Assembly: GCF_000143415.4 (NCBI RefSeq)
Contig: NW_003314294.1
Coordinates: 1,679,258-1,743,257, forward strand
Source of the DNA: Selaginella moellendorffii
Lineage: Eukaryota; Streptophyta; Lycopodiopsida; Selaginellales; Selaginellaceae
DNA length: 64,000 nucleotides
Direction of reading: 5' to 3'
The notes beneath the pieces were generated by a model. The model worked only from the letters and a program-made list of their open reading frames with translations. It ran no database searches and was not told the DNA's origin. The stretch's first letter is position 1. Every line of letters begins with the position of its first letter. Position numbers and translations under genes: made by a program. Below, piece by piece: positions 21,839 to 32,946 of the stretch.

Positions 21839-21917
21839 TCCCACTTTAACAAAATAGAGCATCATTATGCTAGTCATTCTTCCCCATTCTTTATTTTGGG
21901 GAGGTCTTCTTGCAACG

Positions 21918-22620
21918 ATGGCAGAGAATGATGACTCTAGATTGGTTGAGTTTGCATCAGATTGCTTACTCTCAAACATCCCGGTCGAAACAAAAGGAGC
22001 AAGTGGCCGAATCCAAAAGGTTTACATTTCCTTATTTTTCATATCTTAAATTGATTGCCTCTTTTCCTTGTAGGTTTTAGTATGGAACTACCATGCTCTC
22101 TGCCGCTACTCTTGCCGTCACAGTATTACACGAGCTGATGAGTGTGCAGGTTTGGCATTGCCAGGATATGATAGCTCAACAGATATCATCCCGAATGTCA
22201 TCGATGAGGACCATCATATAGAGTTCCCTGGTTATCGACACTGTTCACCAAAGGCCATGCAAATCCTCCTAGAGTTGTTTTGTCCTCCTAAGGGGATTGT
22301 GCTTGATGCTACAGCAGGTTTTGGTTCGATGGTGCTAGTGGCTAAAGAGACTGGGTGTGCAGTTTTTGCACTAGAGAAGGAGAGTGCATTTGAAGGTGTT
22401 TTTGGGACATTGCATAACAGGTGATAATAAAGTATAAATTTTTCCTTATAGTAATTCCATCATGGTTGTGTATATTAGGTGGATCGATGATGTGGGCTAT
22501 AATTTGCCACGTTATGCAGAAGCAATGGCACAAGCTCATATACAACAAGAGCCCACAGTTAGAGAGCATAATACCATACGAATTCCTCCTTTTGTGGATG
22601 TGGATGCTGAGGAAGACTAA
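21918..22620 (+). CDS. Small three-exon gene with a SAM-dependent methyltransferase motif (beta-class N6/N4-like fragment)
   Basis: The model is join(21918..22019, 22074..22420, 22479..22620), 196 residues, with clean GT-AG introns of 54 and 58 nt and consistent phase. Residues about 95-150 contain RHCSPKAMQILLELF, then LDATAGFGSMVLVAKETG and an acidic FALEK. This resembles motifs X and I of beta-class N6-adenine/N4-cytosine DNA methyltransferases (lead-in, FxGxG loop, following acidic residue). No DPPY-type catalytic motif is visible; in beta-class enzymes it precedes motif I, so this is probably the 3' remnant of a longer gene. It begins 58 bp outside the E terminus, so it may be host DNA or part of a neighbouring element. 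Confidence 0.5.
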
Positions 22621-23049
22621 GTTTAGTTTTCTTTTTAGTCAAATTTTTTAGTGGTAATATAGAGTTTCTTCTTTGACTTATGATATTTATTTTCTTATTA
22701 GATTTATATTATTTAGCGTTTTCTTGAACTGAAAATATGTCTTAAGTTTTGAATAGAATTGTTGGTTCGTCCCGAACCAATCATTTCAACATCAACTTTT
22801 GTATTTGGTGGACTATATTGACTTTCATTGACTTTCATTGCCTTGAGCTCAGCTCAAAAACTACCCAGCCCCGCTGTGGTTTGTTGCTGCTATCTATGGA
22901 GTTCCTCGGCTACCAAAATCCTGTTAACTGATGAGGCTGGAGCCTTGCCTTTGCTTAACAAAGGGGCTGCGTCAATATCTTGTTGCTCCAACTACTCCTG
23001 GTATGTCTTTGGACCACGAAACAATGTGGAATTGTCAATGAAGGGACGT
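22621..23049. other. No gene seen; grades into degraded gypsy gag DNA
   Basis: AT-rich sequence without a supported reading frame. The right part (from about 22,830), read on the minus strand, may continue the gag tail described next. Confidence 0.5.
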
Positions 23050-23640
23050 TGCTAGACATGTTGAGAAGGTGGAGGCCAAAGCTCTGGGTGAAGCTTGAAG
23101 CAACATTGTGTGCTGTGTGTGTTCATCTCACAATGAATGCACCAACAAGAGCGTTCCCAAGCTGCAATAGCCTCTTTCCTGGACTCCACCAGCTTCTGGA
23201 GCATCTTGTCATGGTGTGACTATTACTAAATAATGATCTCCTTCAGCTGCCGCATCTCATTAGCAAAGTTCTCGATAGCCAGAGGTGTATGTTCAATAGC
23301 AATAGACTTTGGTGTGAACAGGCGAATAGTCCTACAAGGTGACTCTGATGGGGTGATGGCTTGGTAGAAATCAACTCTAGCAATCCCTAGGTTGACAAGA
23401 AGCTCTCTTTCCAGCTTCGTGGCAAATAAAAACGCCTCACGGCAAGACCCAAATGTCTTTTTAAGAAATTTCTGCTGAAAGTTCCCGTGCAGATCTGCTG
23501 TGAATGCTGTGATCCCTTGCTGCTCATCTTGGACCACTCTACAATCCCAACACTACTTTCAGTATGCTTGAAACCGGGTGATGTAGTCAAGAATAGACTC
23601 ATGAACACCCTACCAGAACAAAAAGTGGTCGACAAGTAGT
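23050..23640 (-). pseudogene. Ty3/gypsy gag fragment with a zinc-knuckle-like motif
   Basis: The minus strand encodes a capsid-tail-like segment (FLKKTFGSCREAFLFATKLE) followed, across a frame break, by a Cys-x2-Cys...His...Cys-like cluster (CWCIHCEMNTHSTQCC) near 23,105-23,160. This order fits the end of a retrotransposon gag. It lies downstream of the minus-strand pol genes, so it belongs to another insertion or a rearranged copy. It is not intact. Confidence 0.5.
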
Positions 23641-24229
23641 TAGAAATATCTTAATCAATGTGGTTAGCTGAAAGTATAAACTCAACTATGTCATGCTTAA
23701 AATGATACGACAAGATTCTACCTACAAAACTCTACTAGGCAAACTTTGGCTAAAAACTATTTGTACAAACCAAGACTGGAAAAATGGTTTTTTGTGTATA
23801 GAGCATGGCAACTAAAAAAGTTCTATACCTATTACTTCCACTATATAGTTGGAAAGGAAAGATTAACCCCTCAAAGCTCAATCTTATAATTGGGAGGAAG
23901 GCTTAGATGATTTTCAAGAACAATAAATCTTAAAAGCTTTCCCTAAAATTGAGCCAGTTTCAAAAGTTAATCTTTATATAATACTCAAAGAAGTACGTAG
24001 GTAAGAAGCCCCTAAACCAAAGATCGGTACGACTATAAGATATTTCTCCCTAATGAAGAATCCTGCATATAAAATTGATCAATGGAGAAACTATATTTTA
24101 CATATTTCTTATGATCAATCACTTAAACAAATTAATTTAGCAGATAAGAATAATGCATACTGTCTGTGGAGGGGAACTCTACCAATACTAATACAAGTGT
24201 AAGGAACCAACTCCCCAAGGTGTTGAAGA
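23641..24229. other. AT-rich stretch, nothing recognised
   Basis: No open frame above background. Short plus-strand peptide stretches (around 24,060-24,205) could be a decayed retroelement, but no motif supports this. Confidence 0.4.
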
Positions 24230-26713
24230 CTAAAGGATCCCCAAAAGCACGACCAAAATGATAAAGAGTTCATCGGATGAGATTGAGACCGGGATCGAGT
24301 CCGAAACTGACTCTAAGACCGAGTTCGAGACCGAATCCGAGATTGAGTCTGCGACCAACTCCGAGACTAAGTTCGAGATCAAGTCCGAGACCGAGTTCAA
24401 GACCGAGTTCAAGACCAAGTCCAAGACCGAGTTCGAGACTGAGTTTGAGATCCAAGATTGGGTCCGAGACCAAGTCTGAGATCGAGTCCGAGACAGAGTC
24501 TAAGGTTAGGTCCGAGAACGAGTTCAAGGTTAAGTCCGAGGTCGAGTCCGAGATCGAGTCCGAGGTCAAGTCCAAGATTGAGTCCAAGGTTGAGTTTGAG
24601 ATCAAGTCCAAGATCGAGTCCAAATACTAATATAGGTCGTGGGGTGAAAGCCCAAAGCGTGTGTCTCCCGGGGGGGGGGGGTGGTGTAAGGGGTTCCAAA
24701 AGTATAGTAGGGATAGTGAGGTCCAAAAATCAGTTATAAAGGAACTCTCTAGTGGTGCTTCTAAACTAACTTGAGGTTGAGTCTGGGGCTGAGGGGCCAT
24801 GAGTGGGAGTCAACATGGACTCAGGTGATGCCGAAGGGGCCACCCAAGAAAGTGCTCAAGAGCAACTCCCACTCTTGGAAGGGTAATCAACTATAGTGCT
24901 CCCGGCTCAAGTGGAGTGGTGCCCCACTTGAGTACCTTGCAGCTCATTGGTCCTCGCCCTTCCTAGGGGCTTGGGCCTTCCCTTTGGGATGGAAGTGGGG
25001 GAGTAGGGGTACTTATACCGGGCTGTTAGGCCACAGTGTTTCCCTCTTGTGTCCCGAAACAAGTGTTGCACCCAAGGCTTGGGATTTAGAGGGTTCCATG
25101 ATCAAGTGTTGTTATACCAAGGAGGGAAGGGGATTGGGAGAGTGTTGGGGAAAGGAGGGGAGCCTCCCCCACTGCTCGTTCAAACACGAGAAATGCTTCA
25201 ATGCTTTCTGCAAAATGCCCCCCTTTTCCCTTGTGGGGCAAGGGTTTTATACAAGGAAGATGGGGAATATTCTGAGGACCAGAATATTTTCTCTCTCTCA
25301 ATGTCTCAGTGGCCATGCCCTAACATGTGACCACGGTGGATCGCGCTAGCTCCAGACGTGTGAAAACCCTCCGAAGAGTGTAGAGTGTACCTCTGCTACT
25401 GATGCCAAGTGCTAATAGCTGCGTGAAATAGTAGAAACTTTAGAAAACAAAGTGGAAAACAAAGGAAAGAGGTAGGTGTGAAGTTTGGAGATAGGGAGGA
25501 AAACCCGGTGGGAAACCCTGTAGTAAAACTAGACCTTGAAGTTGAAGAAAAGTGTAGAAAAAGTGTGAAAAAGTGTGAAAAGAAGAGGAAAATAGAGGAA
25601 AAAGAGTGAGCACCCAAAGAACTTAACCCGTATCTGGATTTCGGCTCAGGAAAGTGTAATATGCAAATATAGCCTCTTGATGACTTCTGGTATGCTCCAT
25701 GGATTGGTCGAAATCGAGAAAGAAAGAGAGGTAGAAGAGGGGATGCGTTGCCCAAGCGTGGTAAGTGTGGAAATGATGAAAGATGGAGTGATATGGTGGA
25801 GCACTGAGGTGGTGGTGGCACTCTGAAAAGGTGGCCATTGATAATTGTTGGCATGTAGAGCAAGCGCTGACCACTCGGAGTAGCCGGTAAGCGGTACCAG
25901 TAACTAGTAACCAGTAACTGGGGACCTGTAACCTGTAACCGGTAACCACCTGCTCCTACGCCTGCTCCAGCACCGATATGGTGGAGTGATATGGTGGAGC
26001 GCTGAGATGGGGTGGCACTCTGAGAAGGTGGCCAGTCTGATGTGTCGGACTGAAGAAGTCAGCAGCTGAAAAGGATGTCGTAGTCACTAGGTTGCCGGTA
26101 AAGGGAGGTGGCATGTGTCCACTGAGTGTTGGAGCAAAAGAAAGTGGCTTCTGCTTCTGTGGCCTCGCCTAAAGATCCACCTAGGTGCATTCAGTGAACA
26201 GGTTCACCTGGTTGGAAGAAAGTCGCTCCAAATAGCTAGTGCGTTGTCAGCAAATGGTTGTAAGGATATCTCGGAAATGGCATGTCCAAATGAGGTGGTG
26301 TCATTTGCTGCTGGTGCACGTATGTGTGTCCGTGGTATGGTTTAAATATGACCTCAAATGGAGATGTGAATGATGGTGAAAGAATGAAAGATGCAAGACG
26401 GGCATCTAGAGATAAGTGCGGGCAACGCTGCTGGAAGTGATTGGTGATGGAACTATGAGTGTAGGTGATATGGAATGAGTGAGGGGAATGTGTGGGGTGT
26501 AGTAATGGTAAGGGAAGGGCCAAAGAACCTGGAATATAGACCGAGTCAAGCAAGGAACCTCCATACAAATGGCAATGCAGCCAAAGTGCGAAATCCAAGG
26601 CATGGGCCATGGTCCAATGGAGAAATACCCTTTGAAAGTAAGAAAAGTAGCCATGAAAGTAAAGTGAAAGAAAGGAAGAAAAAGAAAAAGGAAAAGAAGA
26701 GAAGAGGAACACC
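24230..26713 (-). mobile_element. 3' LTR/UTR region of the minus-strand gypsy element
   Basis: It lies directly downstream of the integrase stop codon (26,716-26,714). It is related to the fragments at 193-1,795 and 9,187-10,789 and shares a core block with the non-coding LTR element (51,972-52,050). A short GTAACC/GTAACT array is at about 25,884-25,945. Exact LTR ends could not be set. No coding sequence is supported. Confidence 0.5.
24276..24628. repeat. Degenerate 12-bp tandem repeat, longer relative of the one at 225-482
   Basis: About 29 imperfect GAGTCCGAGATC-like units. It lies in the LTR/UTR region of the minus-strand gypsy element and is followed by the same GGGGTGAAAGCCCAAAGCG block as at position 498. 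Confidence 0.9.
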
Positions 26714-27085
26714 TCACCGGATAAAACGTTTGAGATGAGAGTGGTTGTGAGCGCGTGGGAGCTCACGTCCATCAGCATCAACTAGCACATATGCTCCACC
26801 TCTAATGTGTTGCTGGACAAAGTAGGGGCCGGTCCAGCGAGGGGAGAACTTCGAAGGTGGCGTAAACTCCTTGAGTAGAACGAGATCGCCATCCTCGAAT
26901 GGTTTGGCAGACCACTAGTGATCGATGAATGACTTGATCTTCTGCTTGCCTCAAAGGAGATGTTCAGTCGTGGATTGTCGCTGTTCTTCCAAGGCAAGAA
27001 CCTCCAAGTCACACGCATGAAACTTGTCCTCATCGCTAAGCTGCATCGCTGCTGCATATCGAAGTGAAAGTGAGAGTGATGGCAC

Positions 27086-27754
27086 CTAGATCTCCACTGG
27101 AAGCACGACCTCTGTTCCATAGACAAGGGAGAATGGGGTCATAGAGATAGATGTCTTGAAGGATGTCCAAAAGGCCCACAACGCCGTAACCAAGTGTTCA
27201 TGCCAACGCCTTAGGTGATCCTCCACAAGCTTTGAGATGACTGTCTTCAATATCTTATTGCTAGACTCCGCTTGGCCATTGCACTTAGGATAATAGTTGC
27301 TGCTATTCACGTGCTTGACCTGCAGCTGCTAGAGAAGATGCTGCATCACCTGTCCAAGGAAGCCGCAGCCATGATTGGAAACCAAAATAGCAGGAACTCT
27401 GAATCGGCAAATGATGTACTCGTAGACAAACTTTCCTGTAGACTGTTGATCTACCTATCACAGAGGGGTGGCCTCAACCCATTTTGTGAAATAGTCCGTC
27501 GCCATGATGATGTATTGCTGTCCTTTTGAGCTCGGTGGGTTGATCGGGCCAACAAAGTCAAGTCCCCACTGGAAAAAGGGACCTGGAGAAGTGATGAGTT
27601 GGAAAGGAAGACGTGGAACATGGCTCTGTGGGTTGAACTGTTGGCACTGCTCACATGCCTTTGCATAGGTCAGGCTGTCCAGGTGAATCTGAGGCCAAAA
27701 GTAGCCATGGCGCAAAAGGAGCTGTGCTATGACCCGTTCCAAGAAATGCTCCAC
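27086..27754 (-). pseudogene. Gypsy-1 integrase
   Basis: A zinc-binding remnant (CEQCQQF) is followed by the catalytic core (WGLDFVGPINPP, then ATDYFTKWVEA) and the C-terminal part (YYPKCNGQAESSNK with the Glu-containing motif; FSLVYGTEVVLPVEI). A stop and frame changes near 27,310-27,458 break it. The GPY/F module follows at about 26,830. Confidence 0.8.
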
Positions 27755-28468
27755 ACAAGAGTAGAAAGCGCAAAGGGCTCAGGGACCTTGTGTTCCCCCA
27801 CACACCGCAACAAAACATCCTGAGAAGTCCTCATGTAAAGGTGTCTGTCGAGAAGGCAAAACTCTCGTGCTTGGATCTCTAATGCCTTTTGTTGCACGGG
27901 TGAGGAATGTGCTGGGAACTGACCTGAATCCAGGTACACTGCAATGTCCTATAATGCTGCTGGGACCACAAAGGAAGTATCTTCAGCAACCAGGAACTCA
28001 CTTGGATCCATCACACGCTTCCGCCGCATGTAAAAAGTTGGCTGGAACTCTTGGATGGTCACAATCCAAGATAAAGTATGAGGACTATGAACCAGTCACT
28101 ATAAAAGAAAGGTTAGCACATTAAAATAGACGTGAAATGAATATGGGCTCCAGCAAGAAAGTGACAAAATCGCTCCAAGATGTAAATAATAGCCACTGCT
28201 TCTTTTTCCACATCCATGTACTTCTTTTCAGTCTCCTTGAACGAATGTGAGGCATAGTATGTTGCATGTGGTGGCTTGCCAAGCTGTGAACATTGGCAAA
28301 GGCATACTCCAAAAGCCTTTGTGCCCGTTGTGATGTAAATGTCAAAAGGAAGTTGTTGTTCTTGTGGTTGGAGTACCGGGGCTGTGTCGAGTGACTGCTT
28401 CAGTGATTCAAAGGCTTGTTGCTGAGACTCACCCCAAACAAATGGAATGTTGTGTTGTAGCAGAGCTA

Positions 28469-29350
28469 TCAGAGGCCATGAACGTGTAGCATAATTGTGG
28501 AGGAAACAGCAAAAGAAACCCGTTTGCCCGAGGAAGCTGCGAAGCTGGTTGGTGGGTTCCGATCCAGAATCTCTTGAGCCTTGGCTACCTGGGGCTTGAT
28601 CCCATCCTGCAAGACATCAAAGCCTAGTAACCAGCCTTCAATCACCCCAAATTTACACTTTGCCAGGTTCAATGAGAACCTGTGTTGTCGGCAATGAGTG
28701 AAGATCTGTTCCAAGTGCACAAGGTGATCCTCAAAGGAGTCAGAGCTCATACACAGATCATCCATATACACCCTGAAGGCACCACCAATGAAGTCGTGAA
28801 AGGCGTGGGTCATAAAGCGCTGAAAAGTAGCTCCAACGTTACACAAGCCAAATGGGAGGACATTGAAAGCAAAGGCGCCCCAAGGTGTCCGGAAGGCCAT
28901 AAGATCTCAATGATCTGGATGAATGAAGATCTAGTTGTACCCTGAAAAGCCATCCATGAAAGAGTAGTACCGGTGTCTATAGATCTCATCCACAATCGCA
29001 TCGATAAATAGAGTCGGAAAGTGATCTTTCGCATTTGCCTTGTTCAAGTCTCAAAAGTCAACACAGAGGCGGAGTTTTCCATTTGCCTTGTGTGCAGAGA
29101 TGAAATTTTCCACCAACTCTGAGCTCTCCAAAGGGTAAATAAAGCCGGCTGCCAGAAGTCACTCGATCTCCAACTTCATCTCGGAGTGAGCTGCCGGGCT
29201 GAAACGCCGCATCTTTTGACGGACTGGTTTGGGTAACTCTAAAAGCACAATGACGCGTACCCCAATGTGCATGATCATGTCCATGGGAACTCCTAGAAGC
29301 TGGCTGTAGTCCCAAGTGAACACATCCTTGAAACAGTGAAGGAAATCCAA
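28469..29350 (-). pseudogene. Gypsy-1 reverse transcriptase
   Basis: It contains the palm motifs LPFGLCNVGATFQRFM and VYMDDLCMSS (the YMDD box near 28,757-28,768). Upstream in the same strand are the fingers motifs LRLCVDF and SFMDGFSGYN. Internal stops (for example near 29,160 and 28,930) show decay. The family normally copies element RNA to DNA in cytoplasmic particles. Confidence 0.8.
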
Positions 29351-29412
29351 GAGCTTTGCTGCATTCGTTGAAGCAAGTGATGTGGCAATAAAGACCAGGT
29401 CCTTGTCACCAC

Positions 29413-29985
29413 CTAGGAAAATGGGATGAACCCTAGAGTTTGGTGAAACCTTGGGCTCAAGGGTTCATCTATCTTGGATTCCTCCCCTACCTTAGAAACT
29501 AAATAGCAGGGAGTGCCTTTTGCCTCTCGCATCATGGTGATTGCTTGATGTGATAATTTGTTTGCCCAAAAGTTTTCTTCACGAGGGACACTTTGAAAAG
29601 TCACCTAAGAGAACTCATCCATCAGGTTGACTGCCCGCTGCCAGAGCTCTTTCAGGTTCTCTTTGCGGACTTGGTATTCTCCAGTAAGTTAGCGTATGAT
29701 GAGTTGCACATCTCCAATGAAAGTGACTTGCCAAAACTTGAGAATTGTGGCCAACTTCATGGCACTGATAGCTGCCAAGTACTCTGCTTCATTAGCTGAT
29801 GTTGCTGGCAAAGTGATAGAGAGGTCAGCTACTTTGTTCTCTGTAGAATCAATCATGCCGGCAACTTTGTTTATGGGGCAGAAAGCACTGTCAAAATAAG
29901 CTGTAATCATAGGAGTGTCCTCTTCTTCAAATAAAGATGCTGGGGACACCACATCTGGCAAGATCATCTCTGGCAAGTCAGGCAA
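29413..29985 (-). pseudogene. RNase H-like domain placed before RT in gypsy-1
   Basis: Visible motifs: AYFDSAF (first Asp), NEAEYLAAISAMKLA (Glu), GDVQLIIRSL (Asp) and REENFWANKLSHQA (last position Asn instead of Asp). This is the pattern of the extra 'archaeal-like' RNase H known from Tat-lineage plant gypsy elements, where it normally lies between RNase H and integrase. Here it is upstream of RT. A stop near 29,603 separates the last motif. Confidence 0.6.
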
Positions 29986-31185
29986 AAACGTTGTTGTTAG
30001 ATCCGGAGTCTTTATCTGTTGTTCTCTTTGCTTCTAATGCTTTGAGTGCTCGATGTCCAATGCAAAGATTGTAGCTAAGTACTTTGCAAGTGAAGAAAGA
30101 TCCTCCACTGAAGTCTAATCCAAGTCTGGTGCTGAAGTTTCAGTGTAATACACTTGGACCTGTACCAGGAGCTCCACAGTAGGAAATTCTAAACTCAAAG
30201 AGCTATAACTCACATGCAGGATGTCCGATTGGCTTGATTCTTTTTGCCGGTTCTGTTTCTGGATGTCATCCTCCATCTCCAAGAAATAGCATGACAAAAT
30301 ACACTCGGAGTCGTCAGCTACCGCAATTTTAGTAGGAAGATGTTGGCTGTGTGACACCTCAAATAGTTGCTGAGAAGGATTGAGTTTGGCTGTGTCCTAT
30401 GAAAGATGAACCTGGTCTGGAGTGATTATGTCATCAAGCTCCATAAGAGAGAGCTGGTCCCATGCAAGGAACGAATCGAGAAGCCCTTCCTCTATCAAGA
30501 AACACTCCAGAAAGTTGGATGTAGCAGCCTGTACTCTATAAGCCCCACCATCAGATAAAGAGGGCCTGTCTAGAGGCTTGGCCTTACTCTCAAATAAAGA
30601 GAGTGAAGTTAAGAGATGTCTCCGGCTATCTGACTCACCTCCAACCATGTCAATCGCACTGCATGAGAAAGCACCCGTCATATAGATGGTCGACTCCACC
30701 GCCAACTCAGGGAAAACCTCTATGAGCTCAGGAAGAAAGTATGGTGTGGAGACCATCTTATTCTGAGCTTGCTAGGCTTGCTGAGAAAGAGCTTTGCCAT
30801 GGTTGTTGAGAAAGGTGGTGCTGTGGGTTCCATTGCTAATTTCCATCTTGCCTTGTGCGCTGTCAATGGTGCAATGGGCTGTGACTTGCCATGAATGGCC
30901 AAGGATGATAGAGTCCTTCAAAGAGGACATTCCAAGACATTGGTAGACTACAATCATGAGTAGTGAAGCTGAGTGGAAGGCCATACTTTAGCCACAGTAT
31001 AGCAGCCCGTGTATGCATAGCCAAACAAAACAAAAAGAATAGGCATAAAAAGTTGTGGAAGATTTTCTTAGAAGAGAAAAAATTTAAAAACAAAAAACAT
31101 ATAGAGAAACATGATTTAAAATGCGTCAGGAAAAGATCTAACATCTTCTTCCATTGTTACACCAGTAAAGCCTCTACAAGCAGAA

Positions 31186-32460
31186 GTGGAAGACGAGTGG
31201 AGTCCGTTTCAAAGCTCTCCAATATCTGTGAGACAATCAGAACCACCAATTTTACAGCAACAAGTACAGCTGCAACAGATTCAAATGGCACAGCCAGTAG
31301 CACTTGTTGTAACAATCCGGATGAAATATCCATCATACACCACGTTCAGTGATCCTGATGAGCACATTACAACTTTCAAAAATGTCAGCACAACAAATAA
31401 TGAGCAGAATCTAAAGCAAGGGTTTTTCCCTGCAACATTAAAAGATGTAACTGCAGAATGGTATGCAGCAGCAACAGTTTTTGCAGATTGGGACACCTTG
31501 AAGAAATTATTTTAATGCATTTTGACATGTAGGATTTCATCAAAGAGTGAGCGAAAAGGTGAGTACAATCACCTTGCATTCTGGAGAAATGATACAGAAT
31601 TATGCAATGTGTTTTTGAAGACTTTTAGCCAAGAAAAAACCAACTCCAACAGCAGATGATCAGGTTTGATATTTTTGGCAAGGCTTACCTGAGAATGCAG
31701 CCTTTTATGTGCACTGTAACGAGCCAGCCAACTTGGATGCAGCCATCAACTTGGCATCTTGATTTGAACAGGCTAGAATACCTGGAAGAATGCAAGGTTC
31801 TAATCTCATCATGTAGCCTTTAAATTTGGAGCAACTAAATTTGAATCTGGCACATGTACTTGGTAATTCCATTGCAATACATACTTTGGTTCTGCCACAG
31901 CATCAACCTTACTTCCAGCAATGATTCCAGTGCAAGTTGCTGCAGTAGTACGGCCTTAAATTGGCTCAGTAACTTTTGAAAACCAGATCAGCAAAGTTAA
32001 AGAAGATTTGGTGGAAGCACTTACCAAAAAAATGAGCGACTTGCAAGTGAATTGGATAAAAGGAGTCCAAAGCATGCTGTAGCCAACACAAGATAGGACA
32101 AATGTGTGGTGTGTGAAATGTCAAGCATATAGCCACCATCCAGCTCAATGTCCAGCTCCACAACAATGTCCAAATTGTCAGTTTTGTGGCCAAAACAATC
32201 ACACTTTTGCAAATTGTTATTACCATCCACAGCGAGCAATGTTGCAACAGCCTCTGCCATATACGGAGCAAGTAGGTTCTCAAATTCTGTTCCAGCAGCA
32301 GCCGCATCAAGTACCAGTAGTTCCAGCTTATCAAGTTCAAATGACAACACCTCCACAATTTTGGAATCAAGGAAATTACCAGCAAGAAGCTCCATCACAT
32401 GAATATGTCGTGCAGCAGTATGTGGTGGCTCCAAACAATGTTCCAATTTATGTTGTGTAG
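31186..32460 (+). pseudogene. Gypsy-2 gag with zinc-knuckle cluster
   Basis: An N-terminal gag-like segment (YPSYTTFSDPDEHITTFKN, then TLKDVTAEWYA) ends in a stop at about 31,515. After broken frames, a Gln-rich tail with CVKCQAYSHHPAQC and CPNCQFCGQNNHTFANC (32,106-32,220) gives C-x2-C-x4-H-x4-C-like knuckles. Gag proteins coat the element RNA in the particle. The several stops make this copy non-functional. Confidence 0.7.
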
Positions 32461-32946
32461 CAATAGTTTCAAGACATGGGTCATGGATATGGTCCTTAGT
32501 GTTATTGCCATAGAGAGTTCAGACATATACAAGCAGAGTGTCCAAATGCAAAGAAACCAGAAGATTACCAGCCAATCTGTGGGTTGTGTGAGATGTAAGG
32601 CCTCCGTACTCAGGATCAATGTCCTCATAAGCTGCGGCAGGATCGTGGCAAGCAAGTGGCTAACTCTCGAGCCATTTTTATTCAGCTTGCTGATCGGGAC
32701 AGAACATGTTATAAGCTGAGAACAAAGAGCGAAGATACAAGCGTGCCTACTTGGATGGTGCAAACAAGAAGCCAGTGACAACAAGGGCAAGGCAAGGATG
32801 TACAAGGGCAAGGCAAGGATCTTTTTGCAGATCCGAATGAAGATGATCCAGAACGGATTGCTAGGAGGCAACGCCATGAAGAGAGCGGCAAGAAAATTAA
32901 GGGTTGGCTCTAAATTTGCCGAGAACATAAAGGTAGCAATGAAGCT

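Larger units (their letters stand above)
10790..21860. mobile_element. Element E, the copy with both termini (11.07 kb), with divergent genes A and B
   Basis: It is bounded by 22-bp inverted repeats at 10,790-10,811 and 21,839-21,860. Inside are gene A on the minus strand (11,230-17,550), the R repeat and intergenic DNA, then gene B on the plus strand (19,441-21,294). The inverted copy at 42,792-61,688 keeps the same gene order, so head-to-head is the native arrangement. Both genes are damaged here: gene A by nonsense codons and a lost splice acceptor, gene B by a deletion of about 1.3 kb. An undeleted element would be about 13-14 kb. A class II DNA transposon is inferred from the inverted repeats and the DDE-like protein. 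Confidence 0.6.
26714..30990 (-). mobile_element. Degenerate Ty3/gypsy pol (minus strand): protease tail, RNase H-like, RT, RNase H, integrase
   Basis: Reading on the minus strand: a protease-region tail (ILGHSWQVTAHC, about 30,900), a second RNase H-like domain (29,985-29,413), reverse transcriptase (about 29,350-28,560), RNase H with the end of RT (about 28,560-28,120), integrase (27,754-27,090) and a GPY/F end (RWTGPYFVQQHI, about 26,830). Several stops and frameshifts break the frame, so it cannot make a full polyprotein. Gag and the 5' LTR are missing beyond about 30,990, where an opposite-strand gypsy element begins. Confidence 0.8.
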
